In this document: positions 20,541-33,469 of the stretch, piece by piece
How positions within the stretch are numbered: position 1 is the first letter of the stretch
Layout of the letters: every line of letters starts with the position of its first letter
DNA from: Charina bottae
Taxonomy: Eukaryota > Chordata > Lepidosauria > Squamata > Charinaidae
Length of the DNA: 64,000 nt
Direction: 5' to 3'
Assembly (NCBI GenBank): GCA_023362775.1
Contig: JALMGJ010000004.1
Location: 49,842,298 to 49,906,297, forward strand
Made by a program: the position numbers and the translations under genes
The notes under the pieces: model-generated
The model's database searches: none
Seen by the model: the letters and a program-made list of their open reading frames with translations, nothing else
Told to the model about the DNA's origin: nothing

Positions 20541-21960
20541 CTCAGTTTTACCAGTCCCACATTGGGATTATGTTTATAATGAAAAGTGGGTAATCTGTTT
20601 TATAAATTAATAAAAATATGTTGACAATTGAGCTTGAGCAAAAAAATTTTCTGAACAAAAGGTTTTTCATCATATATTGTACATGTACAATATGCACATG
20701 TAGAGAAGTACATGTAGAAAAGCACATGTAGAGATGTACATGTAGAGAAGCTAAATCTGAAACCTACAGTAAATCAATTTTGCATACTCTTTTGTAATAG
20801 AATGGAATTAAACTTGAAAATAAAGGTTCATGGCTATACAAGGACTTTGGTAGATCATTCCCTGTCCAACTAAATGAAATCCAAACATGTCTGTTTTTCT
20901 TAAACACTTCAGGTATTTTCAACTTGATTCAAGGTCAGTGAATTGAATAAAGGATATTTAACATGCATGTTTTCCTGAAACAAGGTTTCCTCACTCCACC
21001 CTCTCCTAAATCTGCTATTTATCGCAGAGGAATAAACACAGAAAAGAAACCACAATATTTTGGTAATAATGGAGAAGAGATCAACTGGAAACAGGAGAGA
21101 GTTTCTAAGGTTACTATCTATCGGATGGATTTACTTAGATCCCTAAAGTAACTATTTTCTCAAATAAGGACAACCACCTCCCCCCAAAAAGCCACCATAA
21201 ACTGAAGACTTATTTCAAATGATATGTGAACATTTGGATATATTAATAATTTTATAGGCAATTCATAGTTCCAGGAAAGAAGAAACATTTGTTACAGAAA
21301 GGATTATTCATGTAATAGCTTTTATTAGCTTGTTTTATAAAGAATCTCACTTTGAGTCATACTGGTTGTTTTGTTAAATGTTTCGTTGCTTTTAGTATGT
21401 GGGGTTTTAACCTGAAATAGCAATACTTGATATTTACTGATATCAAAGGAGAAAAATATATTTAAATCTTTATTCTTATCTGGTAGAAGGAAAATCTCTC
21501 TGGAACTTACCCTATGAGCAAATTTATTCCTTACACTATTTTCAGTAAAAACTTACTCTACATAAAATCTAGGGTCTGTGAAGTACAGTTTTCTGTTATC
21601 AAATTTCTACCAGGAGGAAATTCATCTAAATATGCTATAAATCATCATTTATTAAATTACAGGTTCTGGGACATGTTGAGATTTATTAAGTGAGAAACCT
21701 GAAATCAATCTGTACACATAGAAAAAGGATTAATTGAGAAGCATGACTGCTTTGATTCTTTAGTATGAACGTTTGAGAGAATTAGTGAAGGATACAAGGT
21801 TGAGAAGATTTGGATGTGGGAGAAAACATAATTTCTTATTTGAGGAAAAAAAATGGACAGGGGAAAAAAAGAAAGGAACTAGTTAAATGTTGAACAACTG
21901 CAGGAACAGAAAGTATAGATCCCATATGAAGAAATATAAGAAGAAAGCTTAATCTCTCAA
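20541..21960. other. AT-rich DNA with one small tandem repeat
   Basis: About four ACATGTAGAGAAG-like units lie at 20,693-20,752. Otherwise nothing is recognised. Confidence 0.45.
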
Positions 21961-21999
21961 CTAAATAAATGGAAAGTAGATATAAGGAAAGAGATTGTG

Positions 22000-23800
22000 C
22001 AAACTCCTTGGAAAAGAATGAAAATAATTATGTTGCAGAATGCCTCAGAAGTGTGCAAAATGTGTAGGTTATGCTAATATTATGCTAATGGAAGGATGTT
22101 CAATGGAATTATGACGTAAAAGAAACTATGGATGAGAAAAAATGCTTATAAGGAAATGACTGCTTGAAAAATGATGAGAAAAAGATATTATAGAATGTTC
22201 ATACAGGGGGGAAATATAGTCACAAAGAATATAGTCAAATATAGGAAGCAGTACTTAAGATTAAAAGAGACATACAAATGCAGAAAGTTTTAATGGAAAT
22301 TTTAAAAAATAGTTTGAAAGTGGGTAAAAAGGGCTAAACAAGAAGTGAATGGAATTAAAATAAAAGTGATGAAATGATTTGAGGAGAAAGCTGAATGGAA
22401 TTCTTTAGAGACTTGTTTGGGAGTGATAAGAGTGAAATTGAAATGACTGCTACAACTTCATAAAAATGGTAAAAAACAAGTCATAAATACTGTGGGAATG
22501 TTGAAAACTGCAAGTGCAGATAGTATAACTAGAGAAATGCTAAAGTAGAAATGTGGTTTGAATATGTAGCGGATATATGACTTGCTTAACACTTGTATAA
22601 AGACGGCATCTATGCCTTACTTCTGGATGGTGAGAGCCATTATTGCTTCCAAAAGGGAAAGCAGGTGTTTGTTAAGTGTGCCTGGGAAAGCATTTGGCAA
22701 AATGTGCCTGGGAAAGCATTTGGCAAAATTCTCACTGAATTAGAGGTAACAATGGCAGTACTGTTGAACAAAATGGCAGTACTGTTGAAATGGGCAGTAT
22801 GGTTTTCTGCTAGGCAGGTGGTGTACAGGTCAGGTTTTTGCTCTCTGAGAAAAGGTCATTCAGAGATGTATGAATGTGAAAAATAAATTTCACTGTATAT
22901 TCATTGATGTAGATAAGGCATATGATAAAGTGAATAGGCTTAAAATATGGAATGTATTATGCAAATATAGAATGGAAGCTTGCTGCTGAATTTTGTAAGA
23001 GTGGTATGTGAATAAAGAAAAAAATGCATGAGAATAAATGGTTCAACACTGAGCAGTGCACAAGAGAAGGATGTCCCCTTAACTGTTTAATCTATTTATG
23101 GAGAAATATATAAGGAACACTTAGAAATGGTGACATTAGAAGTATTGTTCAAGAAGTGATTGTGCATGTACTTTTATATACAGATATGCTTATGTTGACC
23201 GAGAACCTGAATAAGCAACAAGAGAATTAAGAATTAATCTGAAAATTAATTTATCAAAGATAGTTGTATTTGGAAGAGAAAATGGACAGAACAATTGCAA
23301 GCTACTGTACATATTAAAGGCAAATAAGTTGAACAAGATGTTTTGTTTCCTTGGGAGAATATTTGTTAAATATGGGGAATGGGCAGAGAAATTTTAACGC
23401 ATATATATGCTAATAAAATGGTAATAGGTATTACATGAGCTTCTGTAAGGAAGGAATATTTGTAAAAATAAGTGCAAATGTCTGCATGTGTGAATGTGTT
23501 TCTGATTACTTCATTACATGGAAGTGAGAGTTGGGGTGGAGAGTTCGACTTAAGAGTGTGGGGCAAAAGAAAAAGAGATAGATAAAACAATGGTGGTGAA
23601 TGAATACGGACTGAAAACAAAAGTGAGTGTCAAGCATGAAAGAAATACTTTGAGGTGGTATCATCATACAGAAAAGATGAATGAGGACTATATCTTAAAA
23701 CAAATATATAAAGGAAAAATTACTAATATAAAAGGAAGGGGAAGAATGAGAGAGTTGTGCCTGGATAAAGTTGATGAGATCCTCGAAAAGAGATAACCTT
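22000..23800 (+). mobile_element. decayed LINE, clade uncertain (not L1)
   Basis: The boundaries are approximate. Readable protein traces, all plus strand, are IYDLLNTCIKTASMPYFW (upstream RT motif), FIDVDKAYDKVNR (RT motif A, 22,888-22,940) and LRWYHHTEKMNEDYILKQIY (C-terminal LRW-GH-x-RM motif, about 23,650). They occur in the order expected for one LINE. Frames are broken throughout. A 26-bp unit is duplicated at 22,677-22,728, and AATGGCAGTACTGTTGAA is duplicated just after. The motifs resemble RTE/Jockey-like LINEs, but I cannot assign a clade. Confidence 0.65.
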
Positions 23801-23809
23801 TAAATAACA

Positions 23810-26800
23810 AATAGCAATGTAAGCAAAATACAGATGTGATGGGACAAAAACAGAAAGATAAGAAGAAGTATAGCAAAAGATTTAGTTATATTTCCTTCCT
23901 TTTTTTTAATATCATGCCTTTAATTTCTTTGGCTTATCATTTCTTATTCTTTTTCCGCACTTTGCATGATGTTGCTCTGTCCTAAAGTGAGTAATGGAAT
24001 GATTTTCTAAATTTAGATAGCATACCCAAGAGACTTCAAAATCAGATTGTCACTAATAAAAATATGCAGAACAGGAATAAAAATTAAATTAGAGCATAAT
24101 GAAAAATATTAGACAGTTTATGTAAATAATTGATATGATTTATAGAAAAGTTTATGCAATTAATTTATGTACTGTAATTATGATTTGGAGAAATTTTATA
24201 GCTATATTGTTCTATAACTTTGAACCATGTAAGGAAATCAAACATCACAATCCATTATATCTATTTTGAGAGAGACATAGTTAATATCTAATTTAACAGT
24301 TTTACCTAATATACAATTAATAAATTAATAAATCGAGCAAAATACTTAATCTTACATTCAAAAATAAAACAACTACCTTACTTCAAAATTTCTGTAAAAT
24401 TCAGCAATTTCATGCTTTGTCCCCATTTCTAATTAAGGACGGAAAGCTTGAAAATGAGTAATACTTGCAGACATTAAGGACACTTGGATGAGTGGATATA
24501 CATGAAGACTGTCTAAACGTTTTTAGTGATAAAATTAATTAGCCATCTCAAGGCGCTGCCCATCCTTAGAAGTGTCTGATTGACTTCCATCAATACTGAT
24601 TGAACTACTGATAGATGCCACTTAATCAACTACTTTCTAGATGCCAAAGATGTACATATTATTAGGTAGCATAGTTCAGTGGCCTTTGCTAAAAGTTTTA
24701 GGAAAAGGTCATTTTTGTACCAAGTAGCTCAAACGGAAAAGAATCTACACTATGGATATTCTATATACTCAATTCAATGTTCACAGAAGCAGATAAAGCA
24801 CTTAGCTCTTAAAATTGTTGGCATTAATGTATCTTCTTGTTCTTTTTAAATAGCTTTGATACACTTATTCCCCCCCCCCTTTTTTTGTGTCTCTTTTCTG
24901 AAAAGGAGTACATAAACTAGAGCTAGAGTATAAAACAAAACCTCAAATATTTTCTCAGAACATTCCAAGGTTTAGAGAACTTGGTATTCCAAAGTAGACC
25001 AGTTAAGAAATTATTAATGATTCCATGACTTTTGAGGAAAGAAAAATTATATTAAGCAATAAATACTTTATTCTTCAATTAGATTCAACGATACAGTATA
25101 AACTAGGGAACTGTGTGACTAAGCAACAACTGAGACAGATAATTTGCAGACAGACACCCAATAATTTTCCCTGTATAATGGCCCAATTGAGGTTATAATT
25201 TCAGTGGAAATTAGAATCAATAAATCAATGCAAAGTGTTATTAAACAGATACATGTATCCTCTTAGTATTAAATGCTGACAACCTTTCTCTTTCTCAATC
25301 AACATAAAGCTTACAAGCATCATTTCATTCAGACTACTACTAGTATGCCCAGCATAACATGGTATACATCCTCCCCTAAAAACATTTGAAGTCAACTATT
25401 TTTAATTAGCATGTTAAAGATTAACATGTACTCTGGCACAAACTTTTGTGGATCGCATCTACTTTTGCAATAATAAATAAGTTTTTATTTTGCATGCCAT
25501 AAGACTCTTGGTTAGTTTTGCTGCAACATAGGTGTTTTTCTAGAAACTCTGGCAATGAAACAAAATATTTGTGTTTCTGACAGACCTCCTATGAGCTATA
25601 TATATTCTTAAACATTCAGAAAGCTAAAAATCATTTGATCAGAAAATTATGAAGTGCAAACTGTATTTAAATTAATTTACCTTGCATAGATTCTTTCTGC
25701 TTTACTATTTTATTATTCATAAAATGTATATATAGCACACAACCATCAATAAACCAAGTTGAACTAATCCTTACCTTAATTTAGTGGTCACAGCTGAATA
25801 ACCAATGTGTACATTTTATATTGTTTTCATTTGCCTACAGTGGTGCTCCTGGTATGATCCCTATCAAATGCTATAGGACAGCAATTCTTCAAATTCCCAT
25901 TCAACATGGCCATCTGAAGAGTATTAGTATGGGCATGTGTGTGTAAGAGAGACACCATGTTGATATAGATATATAAATATACTGTATGTAACATTTTAAA
26001 TCCTATTCTGTTACATCATAATTTTTAAACCATCACAAAACAATTTAACCTTACCAATAAAAATCTATATAACATGTTGCCTGAACTCTATAAGAATTAC
26101 TTTGGTATCAAGCCATCTAAGACATACAGAAAGATAGGTCCATTTCATTTAGCCAATAAAGTATAGAACATCAACCAAACATTTGTACATATTTTCAAAG
26201 TCAAAATAGTATTTAATTCTATCTTCAAATGCCAACTATATTATTATATTCTGAATATCTATTTTTTATATTAATACATTTTAATATAAAGCAAGTATTT
26301 TCTTTTCAAGAATTACAGTAGAGATAACAGTAAAGAAATCGATCTTCCTCCTTTAAATTTAAATTTAAAAGTATATTTCCATTCTCCTTTCTCATGGGCA
26401 GTATTTAAAAACACTATTTTTATTCAGCATCAAATTTTATTTTTCATTTTTTTTAATATGGCAACCATGATATATATATACGTTTAATCAACAAAGGGTC
26501 AGCATCTGTTACTCTTCCTCTTTTTTTTAATAGAATGCTCCCTCCATTGCAGGCTAATGATCTTCTTAAAAGTACACAATGACATGATTTTAGTCTCTGC
26601 TCAGTGTTGGAGGCACAAATGAAAACTAAACTTTTATTAAATTTCTATTTAGGACATTTATTCATATTCCCACTTGCATGACCTTTTTTGGAAGTCCTGA
26701 AGAGCAGTTCCGAGAGAGAATAGTGGAGTGTGAGTATTCTAGAAATATGTCCCATGCTTATGTGGCTGCTGCATTTGCATCCTCCGTTATCTTTCCTTTC

Positions 26801-27168
26801 ACAAAATCCCCTCTATTCTTAAGGCTGCAAATGGCCTTTTGGCCACTGTTGGGTCAATCAATCAGTGACTACTGTCAGTGATGCTTTGTTAGTCCCAAGA
26901 AGAAAGAGAGGGAAAAGGAAAGCTGGGTTGAGATTCATGGTGCATCACAGTAAATCCCCACTTTTATATGTAAATTTTGTCATATAAGCATCCCTAAATT
27001 ATGCCCTCCATTCATTTGTTTAAATGGTTAAATTGAAATTTGACATATAACATTATCAGTACTTTAAAATTGCTTCTCAGAAAATTTTTTAGCTTCTTAG
27101 AAATGCTTTGCACACAAAAGATTAATATTGGTTGGAGAACTTAATGTTATCAGATAACTTCAGTGTTC
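23810..27168. other. AT-rich DNA, nothing recognised (3.3 kb)
   Basis: No repeat family is identified. An open stretch at 26,678-26,881 (67 codons, TFFGSPEEQFRERIVECEYS) lacks recognisable similarity and convincing splice signals. Confidence 0.45.
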
Positions 27169-27176
27169 AGTTACTG

Positions 27177-27424
27177 CAGAGATTTCCAAACTTTTCATGT
27201 TGGTGACACACTTTTTAGACATGCATTATTTCGCAACACACTCTTACAGCAGGGCACAAGGCAGGCCCTAGGATCTGAGCGGAATCACAGCTGGTTTGGA
27301 GGCAGCAAGGCAAAAGGCAGGCACTAGGACCTGGGTGGAAGCCAGCAGCAGCAGCAGCCGCGACACACCCAGACACTGCAGCCGACACACTAACGTGTCC
27401 CTATACACAGTTTGGAAAGCTCTG
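27177..27424 (-). mobile_element. short hAT element, copy E, second subfamily
   Basis: Left end CAGAGATTTCCAAAC, right end CAGTTTGGAAAGCTCTG; perfect duplication agttactg (27,169-27,176, 27,425-27,432), central TA. The interior differs from copies A-D: it has CTTACAGCAGGGCACAAGGC and a duplicated AGGCAGGC(A/C)CTAGGA block. The same interior, reverse-complemented, is in copy H at 56.5 kb, which defines a second subfamily. Confidence 0.9.
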
Positions 27425-28059
27425 AGTTACTGTAATACAATGGACTGGTTCACATATTAGATGGGCTTTCTTTCAGCAACCTTCAGATGAGTTTTTCATT
27501 CATAGGATTAATGTAAGATACAGAGTTGTAGCTCAAAGATTTCAGCAACACCTACTTTTATAATGGATATGCATTTCAGAGCATCACAGAAAGCTCAGAT
27601 AACTGAGGCTGTACCTTTCTTATCATTGTAAAATTAAATATATTGGCTTTTTAACAGAGTTAAAAAGACAATTTAAATTATATGTAATTCATATATAAGT
27701 CCAATGTAACACAAACATTGAAAAAGTTATATTGATATCTATGAAGACAGATACAAGGTTTGGGAAAATTCATGTTGGGCACAAGAGCCAATTGTGCAGC
27801 ATTAGGATGCTTTATTAGAAATTGGCAAATGGGAAAACACACCTAGCTGTATCAGCGGAGTGAACAGAATGGAGACAATATTATATTTGTCAGACAATAT
27901 ATAAAGAAGGAATATAATTATGCAGAACTCTGAAGGTGATGACAAGAAAATTAAATCAGTGGCCATACAAGAATGCGATGGAGGGAAAATCAAAAGATTT
28001 AAAAAAATAGGAATAGGAACAACTGGCTTAATTAACTTTTTCATGTGGATTTTTCCTAA

Positions 28060-28268
28060 TAGAAGATAAAGTTATTAATGGTAAGAGATTATATTTGTAA
28101 ATTTATCTATATCTGTATTAGAGAAAGTCCGAAGTCACTTTCTGTTTCTGTTTTCTGTCTATTTGCACCTTTATAATTTTTTCTTTTTTCTTTAGTTCCA
28201 TATTCTAACTTTTCTATATTTTCTATTTTGTATTTTAGCTATACTTTGAAAACCAATAAAGCTTTTAT
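28060..28268 (+). mobile_element. L1 3' UTR remnant
   Basis: TGGTAAGAGATTATATTTGT, AGTCCGAAGTCACTTTCTG and the pyrimidine-rich run to ACTTTGAAAACCAATAAAGC match the 3' UTR of the L1 ending at 18,236. The upstream 27,433-28,060 shows no clear L1 coding sequence. Confidence 0.75.
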
Positions 28269-28340
28269 ATGCAGAAGATTATTATTATTGTAGCATTCAA
28301 TAGTGCTTTACATTCCACAAGCAGTCTTGCAGTAAAATGT

Positions 28341-28583
28341 TATTTATTGATTTATTTATTTTTATCCCTTTATTATTTTTATAAATAACTCAAGGCAGCG
28401 AACGTACCTAATACTCCTTCCTCCTCCTATTTTCCCCACAACAACAACCCTGTGAGGTGAGTTGGGCTGAGAGAGAGGGACTGGCCCAAGGTCACCCAGC
28501 CGGATTTCATGCCTAAGGCGGGACTAGAACTCACAGACTCCTGGTTTCTAGCCCAGCACATTAACCACTAGACCAAACTGGCT
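28341..28583 (-). mobile_element. tRNA-derived SINE, second family
   Basis: On the minus strand the tRNA-like head has GTTTGGTCTAGTGG (A-box region, 28,565-28,578) and GAGTTCTAGTCCCG (B-box region, about 28,520-28,533). The body contains CCTTGGGCCAGTCCCTCTCT and the tail TTATTTATAAAAATAATAAA plus an ATAAATAA run. The head is shared with the SINE at 36,989. Target duplication not resolved. Confidence 0.8.
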
Positions 28584-28730
28584 ATTTTATGCCCACTGTT
28601 ATTCATAGCTTATGCCCACTGTTTTTCATAGAGAAATTTTAAAAAAAAACTGAAATAAGTAGTTAACAGTTCAAGCATATTAGTAATGTACAAGTTAAGT
28701 TCTTCTTTACTTCTTAATCATTGTTCCTCA

Positions 28731-28800
28731 AAGTTGTACCCTCCAGATGTTTTTGATCTTAATTCCTATCAGCCCCCAGCCAGCATGTTAAATGGAGATG
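28731..28800. repeat. old interspersed repeat, second copy
   Basis: CCCTCCAGATG...CAGCCCCCAGCCAGCATG matches the family described at 2,085-2,195, diverged. Confidence 0.35.
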
Positions 28801-29276
28801 TGGTATGGAAATTACAGAGTTTATAATCTAAGACACATATGATTTTCCTGCATGAGCAGCTGTTGTGATGTGGTCTAAACCTGAGAAACCAGTACTTCTT
28901 CTCCCATGTAAGCTGCTCAGCTAAGCTTTTCCCCATCTGTACTGAGCAATTTTCCCACCAATCCTTGGGGAGGGGTGGTGCTCTCCCTATTTGTCCTCTC
29001 AATCAGTATTCATCTACCTTTGATGATCACAAACTCTCTCATGCTTTCTTCTTCAGTTTTTCGTAAATGTAGAATGAAGAAAACATTCTATTTCATATGT
29101 ACTAATTTTTTTGCATCGCCCAGGAACTGAGATATAGATATGTCCTGAGATATAGAAATTGTTTGCAATTAAACATTTCATTATATTGCATTCACTTTAG
29201 TGCACACAAAATAATTGTTCTCTTGGTGCTTATGTATAAAAATAGCTGTATTTTACTGTGTCTCTTTCTATAACAG

Positions 29277-29535
29277 AGTAGAAGATTACATGCATCTTTG
29301 GTGGGATCCATTTCAGAGACAAACCTTCATTCTGAGGATAACAAAATTGCCAAACCAATCTTCAGAGAGAATAAATTTGGGTTATCAAAGCACCTGCAGA
29401 TCATCTTAAGGAAAGCCATGCTAGTCAACCCAAAGGCCTATCTACTCAGTGGTCAACCAGCTGCCTATGGGAAACACATACTGTATGCAAAGCATGAATC
29501 TCTCTCTTGTATTTCCCAGAAGCTACTCCTAACAG
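29277..29535 (+). CDS. candidate internal exon of an unidentified gene
   Basis: A 259-bp stretch is open in one frame (86 codons plus 1 nt) and is preceded by a good acceptor: pyrimidines ending TCTCTTTCTATAACAG at 29,276. It ends in AACAG followed by GTATAA (donor 29,536-29,537). The translation begins SRRLHASLVGSISETNLH and includes HLQIILRKAMLVNPKAYLLS. I recognise no domain or family. It is not in a transposon I can identify. The exon-like open frame plus both splice signals make it one of the best host-coding candidates here, but the evidence is only compositional and positional. Neighbouring exons are not visible in the window. Confidence 0.35.
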
Positions 29536-29599
29536 GTATAAATAATTTAGTAAATGATGAGAGATATCAACATAATTTGGAACAAAGTCCCATTTAATT

Positions 29600-30389
29600 T
29601 TCTATTTGCTTACTGCCACTTAGTTCATCCACAACTGAATTAATGCATCACGTTTCATATGAAAAATAGGTCCATTATTTTGTTTAAATGTCACAGAAAT
29701 GCCAAACCATATTCTAATGAGTAGTCTTCAAATAAAACCAAGTTAAAGCAAAAAGCTTAGAAACTTTGTATGTATGCAGAATCGGATATCAGCTCATCAG
29801 TTTCCAAGTATATTAAATAGCAAACTTTGTTATGCTCTCATTTCTTTTTTCTTATATAAGCCTGACACTCACTGAATTGACTGATACCTTGATAATATGC
29901 TTCCTTCTTCCTTCTTTATATTCCACATGGTGCTCAGTCACCCCTTAAAATTATTGTTCATCCTTACTGAGTTAAGGAATACCTCCAAAATACAGATTCC
30001 CTACACCAAGAAAATCTGGCCAACTATCTGGTCATGAAATTGAATAAAATAAATAAATAAATAAAAACATTTGCTGCACACGAAAGGAAAAAAAATGTCT
30101 ATTATATCAAACTACATCAAAACAAGGCATCAAAACATAAAATGTTATCTTATTTGCAATGACAGCATTACACAAATGATAGAAGGGTATAGTTAGCAAG
30201 TAATGAACTTTTGTGAAGAAAGGATAGCATCTCCCCCCTCAACTCATTAAGCTGAGATTTCACTATATTTTATTTCAAATATTTCCAATATTTGAGTGAT
30301 CAATTATCCAACCAATGGCTAACAATAAACTTACTATATAAAGAAGCAAGCTATCAGAGCTAACAGCAGAGTGCCACAAACTCAAGGGT
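29600..30389. other. AT-rich DNA, nothing recognised
   Basis: Contains an (AAAT)n run at about 30,045-30,066. No gene or named repeat. Confidence 0.45.
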
Positions 30390-30810
30390 CCTCAATATTT
30401 TGGGTTGCAGGAGATATTTAAAATTAAAAACTATTTTTGAATTTAAAAAGAGTGAATTAAAAAATAAACTAGAATTTAAATGGGAACCCAAGTTCTCATA
30501 AATTAATGCTTGTCACTTATTATGCTTAAACTTTTCAAATATGTCCTGCAACCCAAAATATTGAGGAAAATATTTTTCCATTTTTTATATTTACAGTATG
30601 CTCTACATAGTCTAACTGGATAAAGATACATTAAAATTAAAAACTATTTTTGAATTTAAAAAGAGTGAATTAAAAAATAAACTAGAATTTAAATGGGAAC
30701 CCAAGTTCTCATAAATTAATGCTTGTCACTTATTATGCTTAAACTTTTCAATGTATCTTTATCCAGTTAGACTATGTAGAGCATACTGTAAATATAAAAA
30801 ATGGAAAAAT
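30390..30810. repeat. double foldback sharing one loop (A-X-A' B-X-B')
   Basis: Two hairpins lie side by side. In the first, arms A (30,390-30,419) and A' (30,537-30,566) pair with one mismatch in 30 bp. In the second, arms B (30,572-30,632) and B' (30,750-30,810) pair perfectly over 61 bp. The loops, X1 (30,420-30,537) and X2 (30,633-30,750), are the same 118-bp sequence in the same orientation. Arms A and B are unrelated. No terminal motif or target duplication of a known transposon is seen. The arrangement equals a tandem duplication of A-X-B' whose middle segment was inverted. Confidence 0.9.
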
Positions 30811-30819
30811 TAATACCAA

Positions 30820-32560
30820 GGCCAATGAAAGTGTACCAAGAGTACATAACATATACAATGGATAAATAAACTATCACATTTTAAGGTAAGATTTAATTAC
30901 TTAATTTGAAAAGCTTTTGTGAGTAGATGTTGGCAACAAATGTTGATAATCTCAGAAAAAGGGATAAATAATAGCATCCAGACACTCTTTAATTTTTCTA
31001 ATTCATTTCACAGAATAAGCATTAATAGTGATTTCAATAGTTTGTTACTTAAGATTCACCAAAATACTGTTTTTTCATATCAATTATAATAGGCAAATTT
31101 GTATCCTGAGACCCTTACTATATACTGTAGCAACGCCAATATTCATTACCAGCAGCAGCAATGATTTTTTGTGAAATTAAGTTAGTTAGGATTTTAAAAA
31201 GTCAACACTTATTTTATAACCAATCTGTATTCCACATAATCACTTTGTAAAAGCAATAATTTATGTTTCTTAATTTACAGAACCACAATTTCACTCAGTC
31301 CAAAAAGAAAATGGTGAAGCTGTACATTATTTTTTAAACATTTTTGTTTAAAATTCCCATATGAGACAATAGTTAACCTCAATTAAAATGGACCTATTTA
31401 ATCTATTAAAACAAATTGCCACAAGTAATCTTGAATTTAGAATTTATGCAAATATTTCAGTAGAACTTCTTTTGCAGTAGAAACCCACAAATTATCATAA
31501 ATGCTGTACAGAGAAAAACTATACTAATAGAATTCTGTGAACTTTCTAGTTTCTTTTTACATGAAAGTATCCTTTTTAATCAGATATTATGTATCACAAA
31601 ATTGCTGCGGATTTGGCATTTATTACTGATATTTATAAATTCAAGTGTTAAACATAGATCTCAGCATGTTGCTTTGTATCATTATGAAAGTTTGACTAAA
31701 TATGTGGATCCCTACCATTCCTCACCACATAGTTTTAATGGTTTTGGAGGGACTTTCTAAAGCAGGAATAAATGCACTCAGCATTGTATGTGAATGAAAA
31801 GAGCAGTCAGTGACCAAGCCCTATAGTTCTTCTTTGACCCTCTAAAGCTGATGGATTATTGTTGCTTCTCTCCAGGCATCTTAGTAAGATGGTTTTCCAG
31901 TGGAATCAAATGGTTATTAGTTCACTTACACTCTAATCTTTGGAGGGTCAAAGAGTCAAAACACACACAGAAGACACCAGTAAGACCAAATGAAATCTCC
32001 AAAGAAATTAAGACTTGAGGACGTAAAATTACTAATAGAATAAACATTCAGCATCAAAGTAGGCCTTGGAATGTTAGAGAAATACGTTACTCACTAACTT
32101 CCTTCCTTGACAGACACTGCTTGTAGAATAAATATTATTAGGCACATTTTAGTGACTTGTTTATGTTACAAATGGAGACATTTCATGCCTGGACAGAAAG
32201 GTGGGATATAAATCAAATAAATGCTTCCCCACCCCCACCCCCACCCCAAACTAGCTTGTGTAGATTGTTTTGCTCAATTTAGCCATGGCTAATCATTTTT
32301 AAGTATCCCTGTTAGCTAAAATATGCCATCAAAGTCAATATAACTTAAAGGTATTTTTTTTAATATCATTAACTTAAATTGCTACTACAAAAACTTATCA
32401 ATGAACAAGCAATTATTAGTTGTCAGCAACTAATATATGAAAAGTACCTTAACAGTTGCTACAATTCCAAGAATGATGTCATAATAGAAAAATACTGTAG
32501 TGCTGAAGTGAGGAAAAATTATAGAAATCCACACAGAAATTGTTTAACACACACAAATGT
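30820..32560. other. AT-rich DNA, nothing firm
   Basis: A LINE- or SINE-tail-like AGGTGGGATATAAATCAAAT at about 32,198-32,223 and a (CCCCA)n run are the only notable points. Confidence 0.4.
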
Positions 32561-32563
32561 ACA

Positions 32564-32614
32564 GTATGTATGTATGTATGTATGTATGTATGTATGTATG
32601 TATGTATGTATGTA
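32564..32614. repeat. (GTAT)n microsatellite
   Basis: About 12 tetranucleotide units, directly abutting the 5' limit of the CR1/L2-type LINE fragment. Confidence 0.95.
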
Positions 32615-33246
32615 GAATAGACTCAGTGCAGAACCTGGGGGTCCTTCTGGACTCACAACTCCTGCTCAAAGAGCAGGTGGCAGTCGTGGCCAGAAGGGCC
32701 TTTGCGCAACTTCATGTTGTGTGCCAGCTACACCCTTTCTTGGATCAAGATGCCCTCTGTACAGTCACTCATGCCCTTGTCATCTCCCATATAGACTACT
32801 GCAACACACTCTACATGGGGCTACCCTTGAACAGTATCCGGAAGCTTCAGCTGGTCCAGAATGCGGCCGCATGGGCAATTTTAGGTGCCCCAAGATCGGC
32901 ACATGTGACACCTCTTCTGCACAAGCTGTATTGGTTACCAGTTTGCTTCCAGGTCCAATTCAAGGTGTTAGTTATCACCTTTAAAGCCCTACATGGCATG
33001 GGACCAGGTTACCTCATCCCCAGAACATTGACCCGCCCCACCCGGTCATGCAGAGAGGGCATGCTACGGACCCTGTCGGTAAGGGAATTTCACTTGGCAG
33101 GGTCCAGGAGGCGGACCTTCTCTGCAGTGGAGCCCGCCCTTTTGGAACATTCTGCCCCTGGAAGTGAGGCAGGCCCCCATACTCCTGACCTTCCAGAAAC
33201 AATTGAAGACCTGGCTCTGCCACCTCACCTGGGATGGGAAGGGTAA
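32615..33246 (+). pseudogene. LINE RT C-terminal region, one frameshift
   Basis: The frame encodes the region after the RT palm of CR1/L2-type LINEs: NLGVLLDSQLLLKEQV, VTHALVISHIDYCNTLYMGL, RKLQLVQNAAAWAILG, LYWLPVCFQVQFKVLVITFK and ALHGMGPGYL. Near 33,140 a one-base shift moves the true frame, which continues as WNILPLEVRQAPILLTFQKQ, while the original frame drifts to a stop at 33,246. This is moderately old, and it lacks both endonuclease and catalytic RT motifs. The initial codons of the open frame come from the microsatellite and are not part of the element. Confidence 0.85.
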
Positions 33247-33465
33247 CAGCTCCTCTTGGGTTTGGCTTGCGCTGTAGAGCTCTTTTAAATATAACCTCGT
33301 TGCCTCTTGGATTTTATATTTATATCTAATTTATTTTTTCTTAGGGTTGTTATATTGTATTTTAAATGTTTTAATTGCTGACTTTGTTGTAAACTGCCCA
33401 GAGTCCCCATTTTGGGGGGAGATGGGCGGTGATAGAAGTTGGATAAATAGATAAATAAAATAAAA
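32615..33465 (+). mobile_element. CR1/L2-type LINE, 5'-truncated 3' end
   Basis: The coding remnant is followed by the family 3' UTR: CTTGGATTTTATATTTATAT, AACTGCCCAGAGTCCCC, GGGGGGAGATGGGCGGTGAT and an (ATAAATAA)n tail. It belongs to the same family as the 3' ends at 19,930 and 20,324. The 5' limit coincides with the (GTAT)n run. Confidence 0.85.
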
Positions 33466-33469
33466 TAGG

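Noticed and set aside
26678..26881. 67-codon open frame
   Set aside because: No splice context or family similarity; expected by chance in 64 kb.
32379..32615. 78-codon frame ending in a Met-Tyr-Val-Cys repeat
   Set aside because: The repeat is the translated (GTAT)n microsatellite.
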